Source: Maricaulis maris (lineage in GTDB: Bacteria > Pseudomonadota > Alphaproteobacteria > Caulobacterales > Maricaulaceae). Taken from it: a stretch of 64,000 bases of DNA. Position numbers and translations under genes: made by a program. The notes under the pieces were generated by a model. It made no database searches and had not been told where the DNA came from. It saw only the letters and a list, made by a program, of their open reading frames with translations. The stretch is from assembly GCF_036322705.1 (NCBI RefSeq), contig NZ_AP027270.1, forward strand, positions 2,419,501 through 2,483,500, read 5' to 3'. Positions 9,152 to 18,487 of the stretch are shown here, piece after piece. Every line of letters begins with the position of its first letter. The stretch's first letter is position 1.

Positions 9152-10861
9152 TCACGGTGTGACCCGTTCAAACCGGATGTTTTCGGCCAGCGCGGCCGAG
9201 GCGAGCATGCCCGACACTTGGCGATTGCCATCGCGAGTGAAGGTTACAGCCTGAAGCGGGCCCGACAGGGAGAGGAAAGTGTCGACCTGATAGGGCGTGA
9301 AGCTGAACGCCGGGCGACGCGCATGATCGGCGACCAGAACGCCGTCCTGCACGGTCAACACATAGCGTGTGGCCAGCTCGTCGCTTTCATAAAGGCCGGT
9401 ATAGTCGGCCAGGCTCACCGAGGCCGGGTCAAACGGGGCCAGTTCGATGCGCCGGCCGGGTATCATGCCGTGCAGACCGATACGATAGTCCAGGCCCTGC
9501 GACGGCCCGATTTCCGGCGCCTCGAATACCAGGGCGATATCCGTCGCGGCCGAGAGCTGGAACTCACGCGGGCCGATTTGCGGGAGGGTGACGGCCTCAC
9601 CGCCCGGCACCCCGAATTGGGCGAATTTCAAGCCGTCATCATCGGCGGAGATCGTAAAAATGACACCCGGATAGATCTCGTAGTGTCCGGCATACGGCTC
9701 CAGCTCTGCCCGGGTGGCTTCTGCCCAGTCCGCTCTGGTCTCCGGCTGATACTCCGGGGCATCGCCCAGAAACAGCTCGACCAGGTCAAAGGCGAGAGCC
9801 GCGGTATCGAAGTCGGTCCGGTTGCTGAGAATTGACAGGGCAAAGCCATGTTCCGGGACGCGCAGGACGAAGGAGCGGTATCCGTCATCGCGGCCACCAT
9901 GGGACCAGGTCTCCAGCCCGTTGACCATACGCCGCTCCTGGCCGCGGCCAAAGACCGCCACATCTCCATTGCTGGCGTGGTTGCGTTCGGCCATCTGCTC
10001 GAACACAAAATCGCTCCCGACCTGCCGTGTCTCGAAATTCCGGCTCCAGGTCAGCAGATCCAGCGCGTTGGTATAGAGACCGGTCGAGCCGATGGTTTCA
10101 CCCGCCGAGATGATCGGGGCGAAACTGTCACCGGACGGGAAGTAGGATGTTGCCCGATCGGGAATGAGGGCGTTTCGGTCGCCATGAAACCGCGTTGCCG
10201 TCATGCCGAGAGGCTCGAACATGCGGGTCCGGGTGAAGGCGTCGAAGGACAGGCCCGAGACCCGCGCGACGATCTCTGCGAGCAGCGTATAGCCGGTATT
10301 GCTGTATTCGATCTCGCTTCCCGCCGGGAAATTCACACCGCGCTGGCGGGCATTCAGGTCGAGCTGCTGGTCGCGGGTCCGGATGTCATCATCGAGCCAT
10401 CCGGCCATGGCCGTCAGCGTGCCCTGCTCACGCAGCCCGCCCGCATGGTCGAGCAGATGGCGCACGGTGATGGTTTGCGGCGGTGCGGCGAGTTCGGGAA
10501 TGTAATCGCGGATATCATCATCGAGCGAGATCGCGCCCTCGGAGGCCAGCAACAGGACCGCGAAAGCGGTGAATTGCTTGGAGACCGAGGCAACCTGGAA
10601 CACGGTCTCCGGCGCAATCGGGACGGCATGCTCGAGATTGGCCAAGCCGGCACCACGCGCCCAGACAAGCTCGCCGTCCAGCGCGACCGCTACGGCGACA
10701 CCCGGCGCCGTCCCGGAGACCCAGGGCTCGACAAGGGCCTGAGCGGCCTGCGTCACCGGCTCGTCAACGAAACTCGGTCCGGGTTCGGACAGGCTGCAGG
10801 CGCTCAGTGTGAGGCTGAGGACAGCGCCCATGAGATGGGCGGCGGGTAGATTGGCAAACAT
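9152..10861 (-). CDS. Serine hydrolase, beta-lactamase (class C) family, lipoprotein
   Basis: Periplasmic or outer-membrane-anchored serine hydrolase of 569 residues. A lipoprotein signal ends at Cys22 (LTLSAC). The penicillin-binding fold motifs are present: SVSK at 92-95 (nucleophile Ser), YSN at 186-188 and WSHGG as the KTG-box equivalent. After the roughly 360-residue catalytic domain comes a further 170-residue beta-rich region, common in DUF3471-type esterases or peptidases of this family. It lies 125 bp downstream of a membrane AraC-type regulator on the same strand. Likely a peptidase or esterase rather than an antibiotic resistance enzyme. Confidence 0.82.
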   Translation of the reverse strand: MFANLPAAHLMGAVLSLTLSACSLSEPGPSFVDEPVTQAAQALVEPWVSGTAPGVAVAVALDGELVWARGAGLANLEHAVPIAPETVFQVASVSKQFTAFAVLLLASEGAISLDDDIRDYIPELAAPPQTITVRHLLDHAGGLREQGTLTAMAGWLDDDIRTRDQQLDLNARQRGVNFPAGSEIEYSNTGYTLLAEIVARVSGLSFDAFTRTRMFEPLGMTATRFHGDRNALIPDRATSYFPSGDSFAPIISAGETIGSTGLYTNALDLLTWSRNFETRQVGSDFVFEQMAERNHASNGDVAVFGRGQERRMVNGLETWSHGGRDDGYRSFVLRVPEHGFALSILSNRTDFDTAALAFDLVELFLGDAPEYQPETRADWAEATRAELEPYAGHYEIYPGVIFTISADDDGLKFAQFGVPGGEAVTLPQIGPREFQLSAATDIALVFEAPEIGPSQGLDYRIGLHGMIPGRRIELAPFDPASVSLADYTGLYESDELATRYVLTVQDGVLVADHARRPAFSFTPYQVDTFLSLSGPLQAVTFTRDGNRQVSGMLASAALAENIRFERVTP

Positions 10862-10986
10862 GATGGGACCCCTCGTCTTGTGTGGGGTCATCAATGCCGG
10901 AGCGGGTGACGGGCCTCGACCGACTTCGTGAAGTCGAACCGTTTTGCCGAAAGTCGGACCGTCGGGCGCTTACCCGAACGTGGTCC

Positions 10987-12138
10987 TCACGCTTCCGGTC
11001 CGCGCGCACGATAGGCGCTCGGGGTCAGGCCTGCATGTTTGCGGAAGGCGGTGTTGAACGAGGATTTGGAGTTGAAGCCGACCGCGTAGAGGATTTCGAG
11101 CACCGACTGCCGCGGCGTGGCGAGGAGCAGGTCCTGGGCTTTCCTGACCCGGTAGCCATTCACGAAATCGAAGAAATGCATCCCGGTCGACTGGTTGAGC
11201 AGTTCGGATACTTCGCGCGGCGTCATGGCGATCTGATCGGCCAGGGCGGCCAGACTCAGTCGCGGATTCAGATACGGCTCGTGCGCGTCCATGAAGGCCA
11301 GCAACGTCTCGACCTGTTGCTGCCGGGCATCCGGCTCTTGCCCCGACCCGCCCTCGCTCCGCTGCTTTCCAAGCGCCAGCACGCGCCGGTCGACATCGCG
11401 GAACAGGTGCGGCTGGAGGAGCGACTTCAAGGCGATCCAGGTTGTGATCGCCAGCGCCAGAAGCGCACCGAAAACCTGCAGGGCCAGCACCAGATGGCTC
11501 GCTGTCGTGTAGCTGAGAAGATTGCGCACCAGGATGAGCGTGTGCGCGATCAAGGAGACCGCCGCCAACTGGGTCAGCCAGATCAGCATCTCGGATCGCG
11601 CGCCGGAATGATGTTCGCGAAACAGCCTGCGGAACTGCCACAGGACCGCCAGCACGGCGCTCATATAGCCGTAATACTGGAGATGGCTGCCGATCCACAG
11701 CGCATCGGCTTCCAGCTCGGTGAGGCGCAGCCCGGCTCCGGCTTCGGCTCCGGACACTGGCATGAAGGGGATCTGACTGCCCGGCATGACCAGCACGAGC
11801 GCGATCAGGAAGGGCACGAGGTGCAGGAGATCGCGACGCCTCGGAGCGACGTCCGAATAGCAGGACGAGACGAAGAAGCCGAAGAAGACCGGCATCTGGA
11901 GAAAGCCGAGCGCCTCCCTGACGCCGTTGAGCCAGGAATTGACATTGCCCGGATTGACCCACAGCCAACCGCTCAGCTCGATCGCCGTCAGCAGCAGGAA
12001 GACCGCGAGCAAGCTGTTCGGCAGCCTGCGCACTGTGGGCACGGTCAACAAGAACCCGGCCAGCAGCAAGCAGAGGAAGCTGATCAGGATCGACATGACC
12101 CCGAAGAATGTACCCAATGTGAGGTCTATGACCGGCAC
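10987..12138 (-). CDS. AraC-family regulator with N-terminal membrane domain
   Basis: A 383-residue protein with about seven hydrophobic segments in residues 1-220 and a C-terminal AraC-type double helix-turn-helix (about 285-380, including LSLAALADQIAMTPREVSEL and VGFNSKSSFNTAFRKHAGLTPSAYR). This is the membrane-tethered one-component layout in which the transmembrane part senses an envelope signal. It stands between a YtcJ-like amidohydrolase gene and a beta-lactamase-fold gene, all on the same strand, so these are the likely targets. A second protein of the same architecture lies at 56,269-57,381, also just upstream of an exported hydrolase gene. Confidence 0.88.
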   Translation of the reverse strand: MPVIDLTLGTFFGVMSILISFLCLLLAGFLLTVPTVRRLPNSLLAVFLLLTAIELSGWLWVNPGNVNSWLNGVREALGFLQMPVFFGFFVSSCYSDVAPRRRDLLHLVPFLIALVLVMPGSQIPFMPVSGAEAGAGLRLTELEADALWIGSHLQYYGYMSAVLAVLWQFRRLFREHHSGARSEMLIWLTQLAAVSLIAHTLILVRNLLSYTTASHLVLALQVFGALLALAITTWIALKSLLQPHLFRDVDRRVLALGKQRSEGGSGQEPDARQQQVETLLAFMDAHEPYLNPRLSLAALADQIAMTPREVSELLNQSTGMHFFDFVNGYRVRKAQDLLLATPRQSVLEILYAVGFNSKSSFNTAFRKHAGLTPSAYRARGPEA

Positions 12139-12220
12139 TCCTTCATGAGCCCGGCCCTGCGATACCGAGGCAGCCGGGCTCCGGACAGCGGGCGGATTGG
12201 CCCATCAGGAAGAGAGGACC

Positions 12221-13966
12221 CTATTCGCCGCCATTGTGGAAACTGTCCGGGCTCTCGAACACCACCTCGCCATCGACCACGGTCATCCATGGCTCGACGC
12301 TCAGGATGTCGGCGGCCGGGATGGTCATGATGTCCTCGGAGAAGATGGTGAAATCGGCGCGCATGCCAACCGCGATGGTGCCGAGATCGTCCTCGCGGAA
12401 AGAGGCATAGGCCGGCCAGGCGGTGAAGAATTTGAGCGCATCCTCGCGCGACAGGGCTTCCTCGGGATGCCAGTTCTCGCCCTGGAAACCTGACAGGTCG
12501 GCACGGGCGACGGCGGCGTAAAACTCGATGCGCGGGTCACCCTGCTCGACCGGGGCATCGGAACCGCCGGTGATGTGGGCGCCGGCATCGAGCAGGCTCT
12601 GCCAGGCATAGGCACCGACCAGGCGCTCATCGCCGAGGCGGTCGGGCGCGAAGTGCAGATCCCCGATGGCGTGCGAGGGCTGGAAAGAGGCAATCACGCC
12701 GAGTTCGGCGAAGCGCGGAATATCGGCCGGATCAATGATCTGGCTGTGCTCGTCACGCCAGCGGAAGTCCGCGATGGCGCGCTCCTCCTCGGGCACTTGG
12801 GCGAGGGCTTCCTCGACCCAGTTGAGCAGGTAGCGATTGCCGCGGTCGCCAATGGCATGGACATTCATCTGGATGCCGTCGCGCAGGGCCTGGGTGAACA
12901 GGCCCGTGGTCTCGTCGGCTTCGGCGATGGCCAGGCCGGAGGATTCCGGGCGATCGGAATAGGGTTCGAGGAGGGCGGCGCCGCGCGAGCCCAGCGCCCC
13001 GTCCATATAGAGTTTCACGGCGCGGGTAATGACCCGGCCATCGGCGACATCGCGGCGACCACCGGCTGCCAGCGGCGCATAGCCTTCCGGTCCGACCGAC
13101 AAATAGGTCCGAAGCGGCAGGCGACCGGCTTCGGCCAGGCCCTCGATCATCTCCACAGAACTCCACGGCACCGACATGTCGTGGGCACCGGTCCAGCCGA
13201 GGCTGACGAGACGCTCGGCACCCTCGACATAGATCTCCGCGGCTTCTTCGCCGGATGGCGGGGTGATCAGCGAGCTGACCGCTCCCATGGCCGTATCAAC
13301 AAGGATGCCGGTCGGATCGCCGTCGCTGTCGAACAGGATTTCACCGCCCGACGGCGCAACGCTGTCCCGGGTCACGCCAACAGCCTCGAGCGCCACCGAA
13401 TTGGCCACCAGGGCATGGCCGTCGGCCCGTCTGAGAATGACCGGATTGTCCGGTGAGACCGCGTCGAGATCCTGACGGGTCGGGAAGCGGCCTTCCGGCC
13501 AATGGGTCTCAATCCAGCCGCGCCCGGTCAGGGTCGCCCCCTCCGGGACGCCCTCCAGCGCGATCTCGACGCGGGAGACAAGGTCGGCGACCGAGGTGAC
13601 GTCATCGAGATTGAGGATGCGCTCACGCTGGCCGACGCCGAAGACGTGGATATGGCTGTCCGTGAAGCCGGGATACATCGCCGTGCCATTGAGGTCGACA
13701 AGACGGGTCTCTTCGCCAAGCCAGGCCTGGGCCGCATCCTCGGGACCGGCAAAGGCGATCCGGCCATCGCGCACGGCGACCGCCTCGACCTGCGGGGTGT
13801 CATCAAGCGCGGTGTAGATCGGTCCGCCCCAGATCACCAGATCGGCGACGTTTTCACCCCGGGCATCCGCACCGGCGCCGTCAACCGCAGGCTCAGTGAC
13901 GTCGCTCTGGCCGCAGCCGGCCAGTGCCAGGACCGCCAGTGAAATCATCCATGAAGTGGTGCGCAT
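12221..13966 (-). CDS. Amidohydrolase family 3 lipoprotein (YtcJ-like)
   Basis: Metal-dependent hydrolase of 581 residues with a lipoprotein signal (LALAGC, Cys18). TIM-barrel motifs: the metal-binding HIH at 105-107 (GFTDSHIHVFG), DEHSQIID and the GGSDAPVEQGDPR segment near the C terminus carrying the catalytic Asp. YtcJ/exoenzyme-regulatory-type amidohydrolases hydrolyse N-acyl or cyclic amide bonds; the substrate is unknown. The ATG follows directly after a terminator-like hairpin and U-tract, and its only Shine-Dalgarno sequence (GGAGG, 7 nt before ATG) is inside the 3' arm of that hairpin. An internal start at Met7 would lose the Arg of the signal n-region. Confidence 0.85.
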   Translation of the reverse strand: MRTTSWMISLAVLALAGCGQSDVTEPAVDGAGADARGENVADLVIWGGPIYTALDDTPQVEAVAVRDGRIAFAGPEDAAQAWLGEETRLVDLNGTAMYPGFTDSHIHVFGVGQRERILNLDDVTSVADLVSRVEIALEGVPEGATLTGRGWIETHWPEGRFPTRQDLDAVSPDNPVILRRADGHALVANSVALEAVGVTRDSVAPSGGEILFDSDGDPTGILVDTAMGAVSSLITPPSGEEAAEIYVEGAERLVSLGWTGAHDMSVPWSSVEMIEGLAEAGRLPLRTYLSVGPEGYAPLAAGGRRDVADGRVITRAVKLYMDGALGSRGAALLEPYSDRPESSGLAIAEADETTGLFTQALRDGIQMNVHAIGDRGNRYLLNWVEEALAQVPEEERAIADFRWRDEHSQIIDPADIPRFAELGVIASFQPSHAIGDLHFAPDRLGDERLVGAYAWQSLLDAGAHITGGSDAPVEQGDPRIEFYAAVARADLSGFQGENWHPEEALSREDALKFFTAWPAYASFREDDLGTIAVGMRADFTIFSEDIMTIPAADILSVEPWMTVVDGEVVFESPDSFHNGGE

Positions 13967-13998
13967 AAAAAAGCCTCCCCGCGTGTTGCGAGGAGGCT
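13967..13998 (-). terminator. Intrinsic terminator overlapping the next gene's ribosome binding site
   Basis: On the minus strand an 11-bp stem, AGCCTCCTCGC paired with GCGGGGAGGCT (one U-G wobble), loop AACAC, runs straight into six T and then the ATG of the amidohydrolase. It has the form of a Rho-independent terminator for transcripts arriving from rpmB, yet its 3' arm carries the GGAGG that would serve the amidohydrolase start. Confidence 0.75.
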
Positions 13999-14019
13999 AT
14001 AGCGCGATTGCGCACACGA

Positions 14020-14047
14020 CAACGCCCGCGGCAGGCCGCGGGCGTTG
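14020..14047 (-). terminator. Strong hairpin downstream of rpmB
   Basis: A perfect 12-bp stem (AACGCCCGCGG with its complement plus one closing C-G pair, loop of four) begins 26 bases after the rpmB stop. No U-tract follows on the minus strand, so it may protect the mRNA 3' end or work together with the second hairpin at 13,967-13,998. Confidence 0.6.
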
Positions 14048-14072
14048 GAATGTCATCAGGTCGTCCGGTTGC

Positions 14073-14357
14073 TTACGCCACCAGAGCCTTTTTCAGGTCG
14101 CGCTTGATCTTCAGGGCCTTGTCCGAGAGCTTCTCGTCACGGGCCTTGAGGAGGAAGGCATCAAGCCCACCGACATGGTCAACCGAACGCAGGGCCTTGG
14201 CCGCAATGCGCAGTTTGTAATTGCGACCAAGCTTCTCGGAAGCCAGGGTCACATCGCACAGGTTCGGCAGGAAACGGCGGCGGGACTTGTTCTGAGCGTG
14301 GGAGACGTTGTTTCCCGTCAAAACACCCGTGCCGGTCAATTCGCAGCGACGCGCCAT
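14073..14357 (-). CDS. rpmB: 50S ribosomal protein L28
   Basis: Large-subunit ribosomal protein of 94 residues. The start MARRCELTG and the core [19 protein letters not shown] are the standard L28 sequence; the protein is basic as expected. The ATG at 14,357 is preferred over an upstream in-frame Met that adds five residues not found in L28. It is transcribed divergently from the DUF3108 gene, leaving a 190-bp shared regulatory region, and is followed by two hairpins. Confidence 0.97.
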   Translation of the reverse strand: MARRCELTGTGVLTGNNVSHAQNKSRRRFLPNLCDVTLASEKLGRNYKLRIAAKALRSVDHVGGLDAFLLKARDEKLSDKALKIKRDLKKALVA

Positions 14358-14547
14358 AGTCGCACCTTTCACATATAAGAATCCGTGCGCACTGGTATTG
14401 CGACCAATGCGAGAGCGGGCGATCTAAAGGAGCCAGGGCGGAACGTCAAGCTTGCCGCGTTCATCTTGCAGCGGGTTTCGATCAGTTATTGCAGTAGTCT
14501 GGACAAATGGGTTAGGGCCTTGGGGGCTCAGATCAGGAGAGTTTAGC

Positions 14548-15360
14548 GTGAAAAAGACTTGGATTTACGGGGCGATGGCCGCGGGCCTTCTGGCCTGCTC
14601 GGCGACCGCGTCCGGCGATGACGCGGCGATTCCTGTTTCAGCAGCGACTTCCCAGAATGTCACGGTCCAGTATGCCGGATCGGTGATGGTCTTCCAGGTC
14701 GCGAATATCGTGGTCTCCGGACAATTCGCCGAAGACACCTATCAGGCGTCGGCCCGTTTCACGACCGCCGGCCTGGCCGCTCTGTTCAGCGATGCCGACA
14801 TCGAGGCCGGTGTCAGTGGCTATCGCGATGGCGTCGCGCTGCGCCCCTGGCATTACAGCCACCTCAACCACGCCAGCTCAAAGAACCGCGTGGTGGCCAT
14901 CGACTTCCCGGACGGTGTCGCCACGCCCGATATCAACCCGCCCTTCGGTTCGATGGGTGAACCGCCGGCCACCGACGCGGAACGCGCCGGCGCGGCCGAT
15001 CCGCTGTCGACACTCCTGTCGATGGGTCTGGGAGCGGTCGCCCGCGGGCAATCCCATTGCGAGGGGACCCTGCCGGTCTTCGACGGTCGCGCCCGCTATA
15101 ACCTGCGCTTCGAAGATGGCGGTACGGACCGCGTGCGCACCCGCGCCTGGTCCGGCGAGGCTGTGGTCTGTCACGCCTATTACGAACCGATCGCGGGCTA
15201 TGAGGCGGACGAATTCCCCAGCGCCGACGATATCAGCCGGCCGATCACCTTCTGGCTCGCTCCGGTGCATGGCGGCGACATCCACATCCCGGTGCGGATC
15301 CGGACCAATGCCGGGTTTGGCGGTGTCACTGTGGTTGCCCGCTCCATCGAGGAAAATTGA
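14548..15360 (+). CDS. Exported DUF3108 domain protein
   Basis: A 270-residue exported protein of unknown function. GTG start supported by AGGAG eight bases upstream; it gives a clean signal peptide (KKTWIYGAMAAGLLACSATA). The C-terminal part has the DUF3108 pattern, including VFDGRARYNLRFE and a Tyr/Pro-rich end strand. This family commonly lies beside rpmB in alphaproteobacteria, as here, where the two are divergent. The conserved linkage argues for a housekeeping envelope role, but none is established. Confidence 0.75.
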   Translation: MKKTWIYGAMAAGLLACSATASGDDAAIPVSAATSQNVTVQYAGSVMVFQVANIVVSGQFAEDTYQASARFTTAGLAALFSDADIEAGVSGYRDGVALRPWHYSHLNHASSKNRVVAIDFPDGVATPDINPPFGSMGEPPATDAERAGAADPLSTLLSMGLGAVARGQSHCEGTLPVFDGRARYNLRFEDGGTDRVRTRAWSGEAVVCHAYYEPIAGYEADEFPSADDISRPITFWLAPVHGGDIHIPVRIRTNAGFGGVTVVARSIEEN

Positions 15361-15434
15361 CCGCTCGCCCCTCGCCAACGGCCACCGGATTGCCTAGGTC
15401 TGGGGACTGCACGCGCGTGTGAAGGAGTTGCGGC

Positions 15435-18167
15435 ATGGCATCCCACCGCAACGACCCGGGCCAGATTACCGCCGCCCTCGGTCCGACCAATACCGGCAAG
15501 ACCCATCTGGCCGTCGAGCGCATGCTTGGGCGGTCGTCCGGCATGATCGGCCTGCCCCTGCGCCTGCTGGCACGGGAAATCTATGACCGGGTGGTCAAGG
15601 CCAAGGGCATGAGTGCCGTGGCCCTGATCACCGGCGAAGAAAAGATCGTCCCGCCCTCGGCGCGCTATTTCATCTGCACGGTCGAGTCCATGCCGGTCGA
15701 GAAGCGCGTCGCCTTCGTCGCGATTGACGAGATCCAGCTCGGCGCCGACCCGGAACGCGGCCATGTCTTCACCGACCGGCTGCTGCGGGCACGGGGCACC
15801 GAGGAGACCATGCTGCTGGGTGCCGGGACCATGTACCGCATGGTCCGCGAGCTCGTCCCCGAGGCCGAGATCACCTTCCGGGAGCGCTTCTCGCAGCTCA
15901 GCTATACCGGCCCGGCCAAGCTCACCCGCCTGCCAAGGCGCTCGGCTGTGGTCGCCTTCTCGGCCGAGGCCGTCTACGCGATCGCCGAGCTGCTGCGCCG
16001 CCGCCGCGGCGGGGCGGCGGTGGTGATGGGCGGGCTGTCGCCGCGCACCCGCAATGCCCAGGTCGAGCTCTACCAGTCCGGCGAGGTCGACTTCCTGGTC
16101 GCCACCGATGCCATCGGCATGGGGCTGAACATGGATATCGACCATGTCGCCTTCGCCGAGAGCCGCAAGTTTGACGGTCGCCGCCGGCGACGTCTGACCG
16201 CAGCCGAACTGGCCCAGATCGCCGGCCGCGCCGGTCGCTTCCGCAATGACGGAAGCTTTGGCGAGACAGCTGACTGCCGGGCGTTTGATCCCGATCTCGT
16301 CGAGGCCGTCGAGCATCACCGCTTCGCGCCGGTCGAGAAACTGCAATGGCGCAACCCCGATCTCGATGAGCGCTCGCTGGAGGCGCTGCAATTCACGCTC
16401 GGCAAGCCGTCGCGCGACCGGATGCTGGAACGGGTCGGCGAGGCGTCGGACGAAAAGGCGCTGGGTGTTCTGGCCACCGATCGCGAGATCCGCGATCGGG
16501 TCACCTCACCGGCCGGCGTCAGCCGCCTCTGGGATGCCTGCCGCCTGCCCGATTTCCGCAAGGCGACGCTGGACGCCCATGCGCGCCTGATCAAGACGAT
16601 CTTTCTCCACCTGACCGGACCGGGCGACCGGCTGCCGGACGACTGGATGGCCGGTCAGCTTGAGCGTTTCCGCAAGACCTCGGGCGATGTCGATGCGCTC
16701 GCCGCCCGTCTCGCCCATGTCCGCACCTGGGCCTATGCGGCGCACCGCTCGGACTGGACCCGCGACCCGACGCACTGGCGCGGTGTGACCCGCGAGATCG
16801 AGGACAGGCTGTCCGACGCCCTGCACGAACGCCTGATGCAGCGCTTCGTCGATCGCCGCACCAGCGCGCTCGTCAAAGGGCTGCGCGATGAAAGAGATTT
16901 GCTGGCCGGGGTCGCCAGCAATGGGGAGGTTACGGTAGAAGGCCATTTCGTCGGTCGTCTGGCCGGCCTGACCTTCAAACCGGACGTCCAGGGTCGCGAA
17001 CTGGAAGCCCGGACCCTGAAATCGGCAGCGCTGCGTGCGTTGCGCCCTGAGATCAACAGACGGCTGGGAGCCCTGGCGAAGACGACCATGGACGACATCA
17101 CTTTTTCCGATGACGGGCAGATCAGCTGGAATGGCGAGACCGTCGCCCAGCTCATCCCGGGCCCGACGCCTCTCAAGCCCGCCGTCAAACTGATCGGTGG
17201 CGATCTCGGCGCTCCCGAGACCCAGTCTCGCGCCCGCGCCGGCCTCGAGGCCCGCGTGGCCAGCTATATCGAGACCCAGCTGGCATCGCTCTTCAAGCTG
17301 CGCGATGCCGGTCAGTCCGACGACATGCCCGGTCTCGCCCGCGGCCTCGCCTGGCGCCTCTATGAAGCCGGCGGCGCCCTGCCCCGCCTGACCATCAGCG
17401 ATGATGTGCGCAACCTGTCCCAGGTCGAGCGGCGTTCGCTGCGCGCCGCCGGCGTGCGGATCGGCGAGCACATGATCTATGTCCCTGAACTGGTCAAACC
17501 GGCCCCGGCCCGGCTCAACGCCCTGCTGCACGCGGTGGCGGCCGGTCGGACCGATCTCGCCTGGATGCCGGCCCCCGGCCTGACCTCGATCGCCAATGAC
17601 CGCTCTCGCAGTCGCGCCGACTACGCCGCCGTCGGCTTTCAGCCTTGCGGACCGCGCGCGGTCCGTTTCGACATGCTGGAGCGGCTCGCCGACACGCTGC
17701 GCGAAGCCGGCAAGGATGAAGGCCAGGGCTTCCCGCTGACCGCCGACATGACGGCCCTGCTGGGCTGTTCGGTCGAGGATCTGCGCGGCACACTGACCGC
17801 GCTCGGCTATCGCCGCATCCAGAAGGGTCCGGATCCGGAGAAAGCCGAGGGCGAGCGCTGGGACCGGCGTCGTCGCAAGCATGCCGGGCCACGCCCGTCG
17901 GCCGAACGCAAACCGGTGGTCACGGCGCCACCCCCGGATCTGTCGGACAGCCCGTTTGCTGCCCTTGCGGCGTTGACGCTCACCGCGCCGCCCGAGCGCA
18001 AGCCGCGCCCGGCCCGTAAGCGCCGGCGCAAGGCCGCAGGACACGCCCAGAAAAGCGAGCAGACTCCGAAAGGCGAGCAGACCCAGAAGACCGAGCCGGC
18101 CGCCACAAGCGATCAGACCCCGGCAAACGAAGCGGCGGCCAAGCCGACCGCGGACCCGCAGGACTAA
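15435..18167 (+). CDS. SUV3-like ATP-dependent RNA/DNA helicase
   Basis: Superfamily 2 helicase of 910 residues related to mitochondrial SUV3. Walker A GPTNTGKT at 16-23, Walker B DEIQ at 98-101, motif III-like LLGAGTMYR, motif V ATDAIGMGLN and motif VI QIAGRAGR are all intact. A large helical middle region follows, and the C-terminal 80 residues are a low-complexity Lys/Arg/Gln/Thr tail (RKRRRKAAG, then repeated EQTxK units), which probably binds nucleic acid. In mitochondria SUV3 works with an exonuclease in RNA turnover; the bacterial role is less clear. The S4 protein gene follows after 11 bp, forming an operon. Confidence 0.9.
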   Translation: MASHRNDPGQITAALGPTNTGKTHLAVERMLGRSSGMIGLPLRLLAREIYDRVVKAKGMSAVALITGEEKIVPPSARYFICTVESMPVEKRVAFVAIDEIQLGADPERGHVFTDRLLRARGTEETMLLGAGTMYRMVRELVPEAEITFRERFSQLSYTGPAKLTRLPRRSAVVAFSAEAVYAIAELLRRRRGGAAVVMGGLSPRTRNAQVELYQSGEVDFLVATDAIGMGLNMDIDHVAFAESRKFDGRRRRRLTAAELAQIAGRAGRFRNDGSFGETADCRAFDPDLVEAVEHHRFAPVEKLQWRNPDLDERSLEALQFTLGKPSRDRMLERVGEASDEKALGVLATDREIRDRVTSPAGVSRLWDACRLPDFRKATLDAHARLIKTIFLHLTGPGDRLPDDWMAGQLERFRKTSGDVDALAARLAHVRTWAYAAHRSDWTRDPTHWRGVTREIEDRLSDALHERLMQRFVDRRTSALVKGLRDERDLLAGVASNGEVTVEGHFVGRLAGLTFKPDVQGRELEARTLKSAALRALRPEINRRLGALAKTTMDDITFSDDGQISWNGETVAQLIPGPTPLKPAVKLIGGDLGAPETQSRARAGLEARVASYIETQLASLFKLRDAGQSDDMPGLARGLAWRLYEAGGALPRLTISDDVRNLSQVERRSLRAAGVRIGEHMIYVPELVKPAPARLNALLHAVAAGRTDLAWMPAPGLTSIANDRSRSRADYAAVGFQPCGPRAVRFDMLERLADTLREAGKDEGQGFPLTADMTALLGCSVEDLRGTLTALGYRRIQKGPDPEKAEGERWDRRRRKHAGPRPSAERKPVVTAPPPDLSDSPFAALAALTLTAPPERKPRPARKRRRKAAGHAQKSEQTPKGEQTQKTEPAATSDQTPANEAAAKPTADPQD

Positions 18168-18178
18168 AAGGCGCATCC

Positions 18179-18487
18179 ATGAGCGAGATGGGCGAAGGCC
18201 TGCGGATCGATATCTGGCTCTGGCATGCGCGCCAGTTCAAGACGCGCAGCCTGGCCACCACCACGGTCTCCAAGGGCCGGATGCGACTGACCAGCGCCGG
18301 GACCACCCGGCGCATCAACAAGCCGGCGACCCTGGTGCGCGCAGGTGACATATTGACCCTGCCCCGCAATGGCCGGATCGTGCAGCTTGAAATCCTGGCC
18401 CTGGGCACACGCCGCGGGCCAGCGGCAGAAGCCCAGCAGCTCTATCGATCAGTCGACGACGAACAGACGGAAGAGAGCCATGTTTGA
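18179..18487 (+). CDS. S4-domain RNA-binding protein, Hsp15-like
   Basis: Small basic protein of 102 residues with an S4 fold across residues 8-75 (LRIDIWLWHARQFKTRSLA, then RINKPATLVRAGDILTL). E. coli Hsp15 binds stalled 50S subunits carrying nascent chains; the helicase, S4 and ferredoxin order is common in alphaproteobacteria. The last 8 bases overlap the start of the TerB-family gene (ATGTTTGA), indicating translational coupling. Confidence 0.85.
   Translation: MSEMGEGLRIDIWLWHARQFKTRSLATTTVSKGRMRLTSAGTTRRINKPATLVRAGDILTLPRNGRIVQLEILALGTRRGPAAEAQQLYRSVDDEQTEESHV

Noticed and set aside
9152-10861. Antibiotic-resistance beta-lactamase
   Set aside because: Lipoprotein with a long extra C-terminal domain and class C-like esterase or peptidase features; no evidence for a resistance role.
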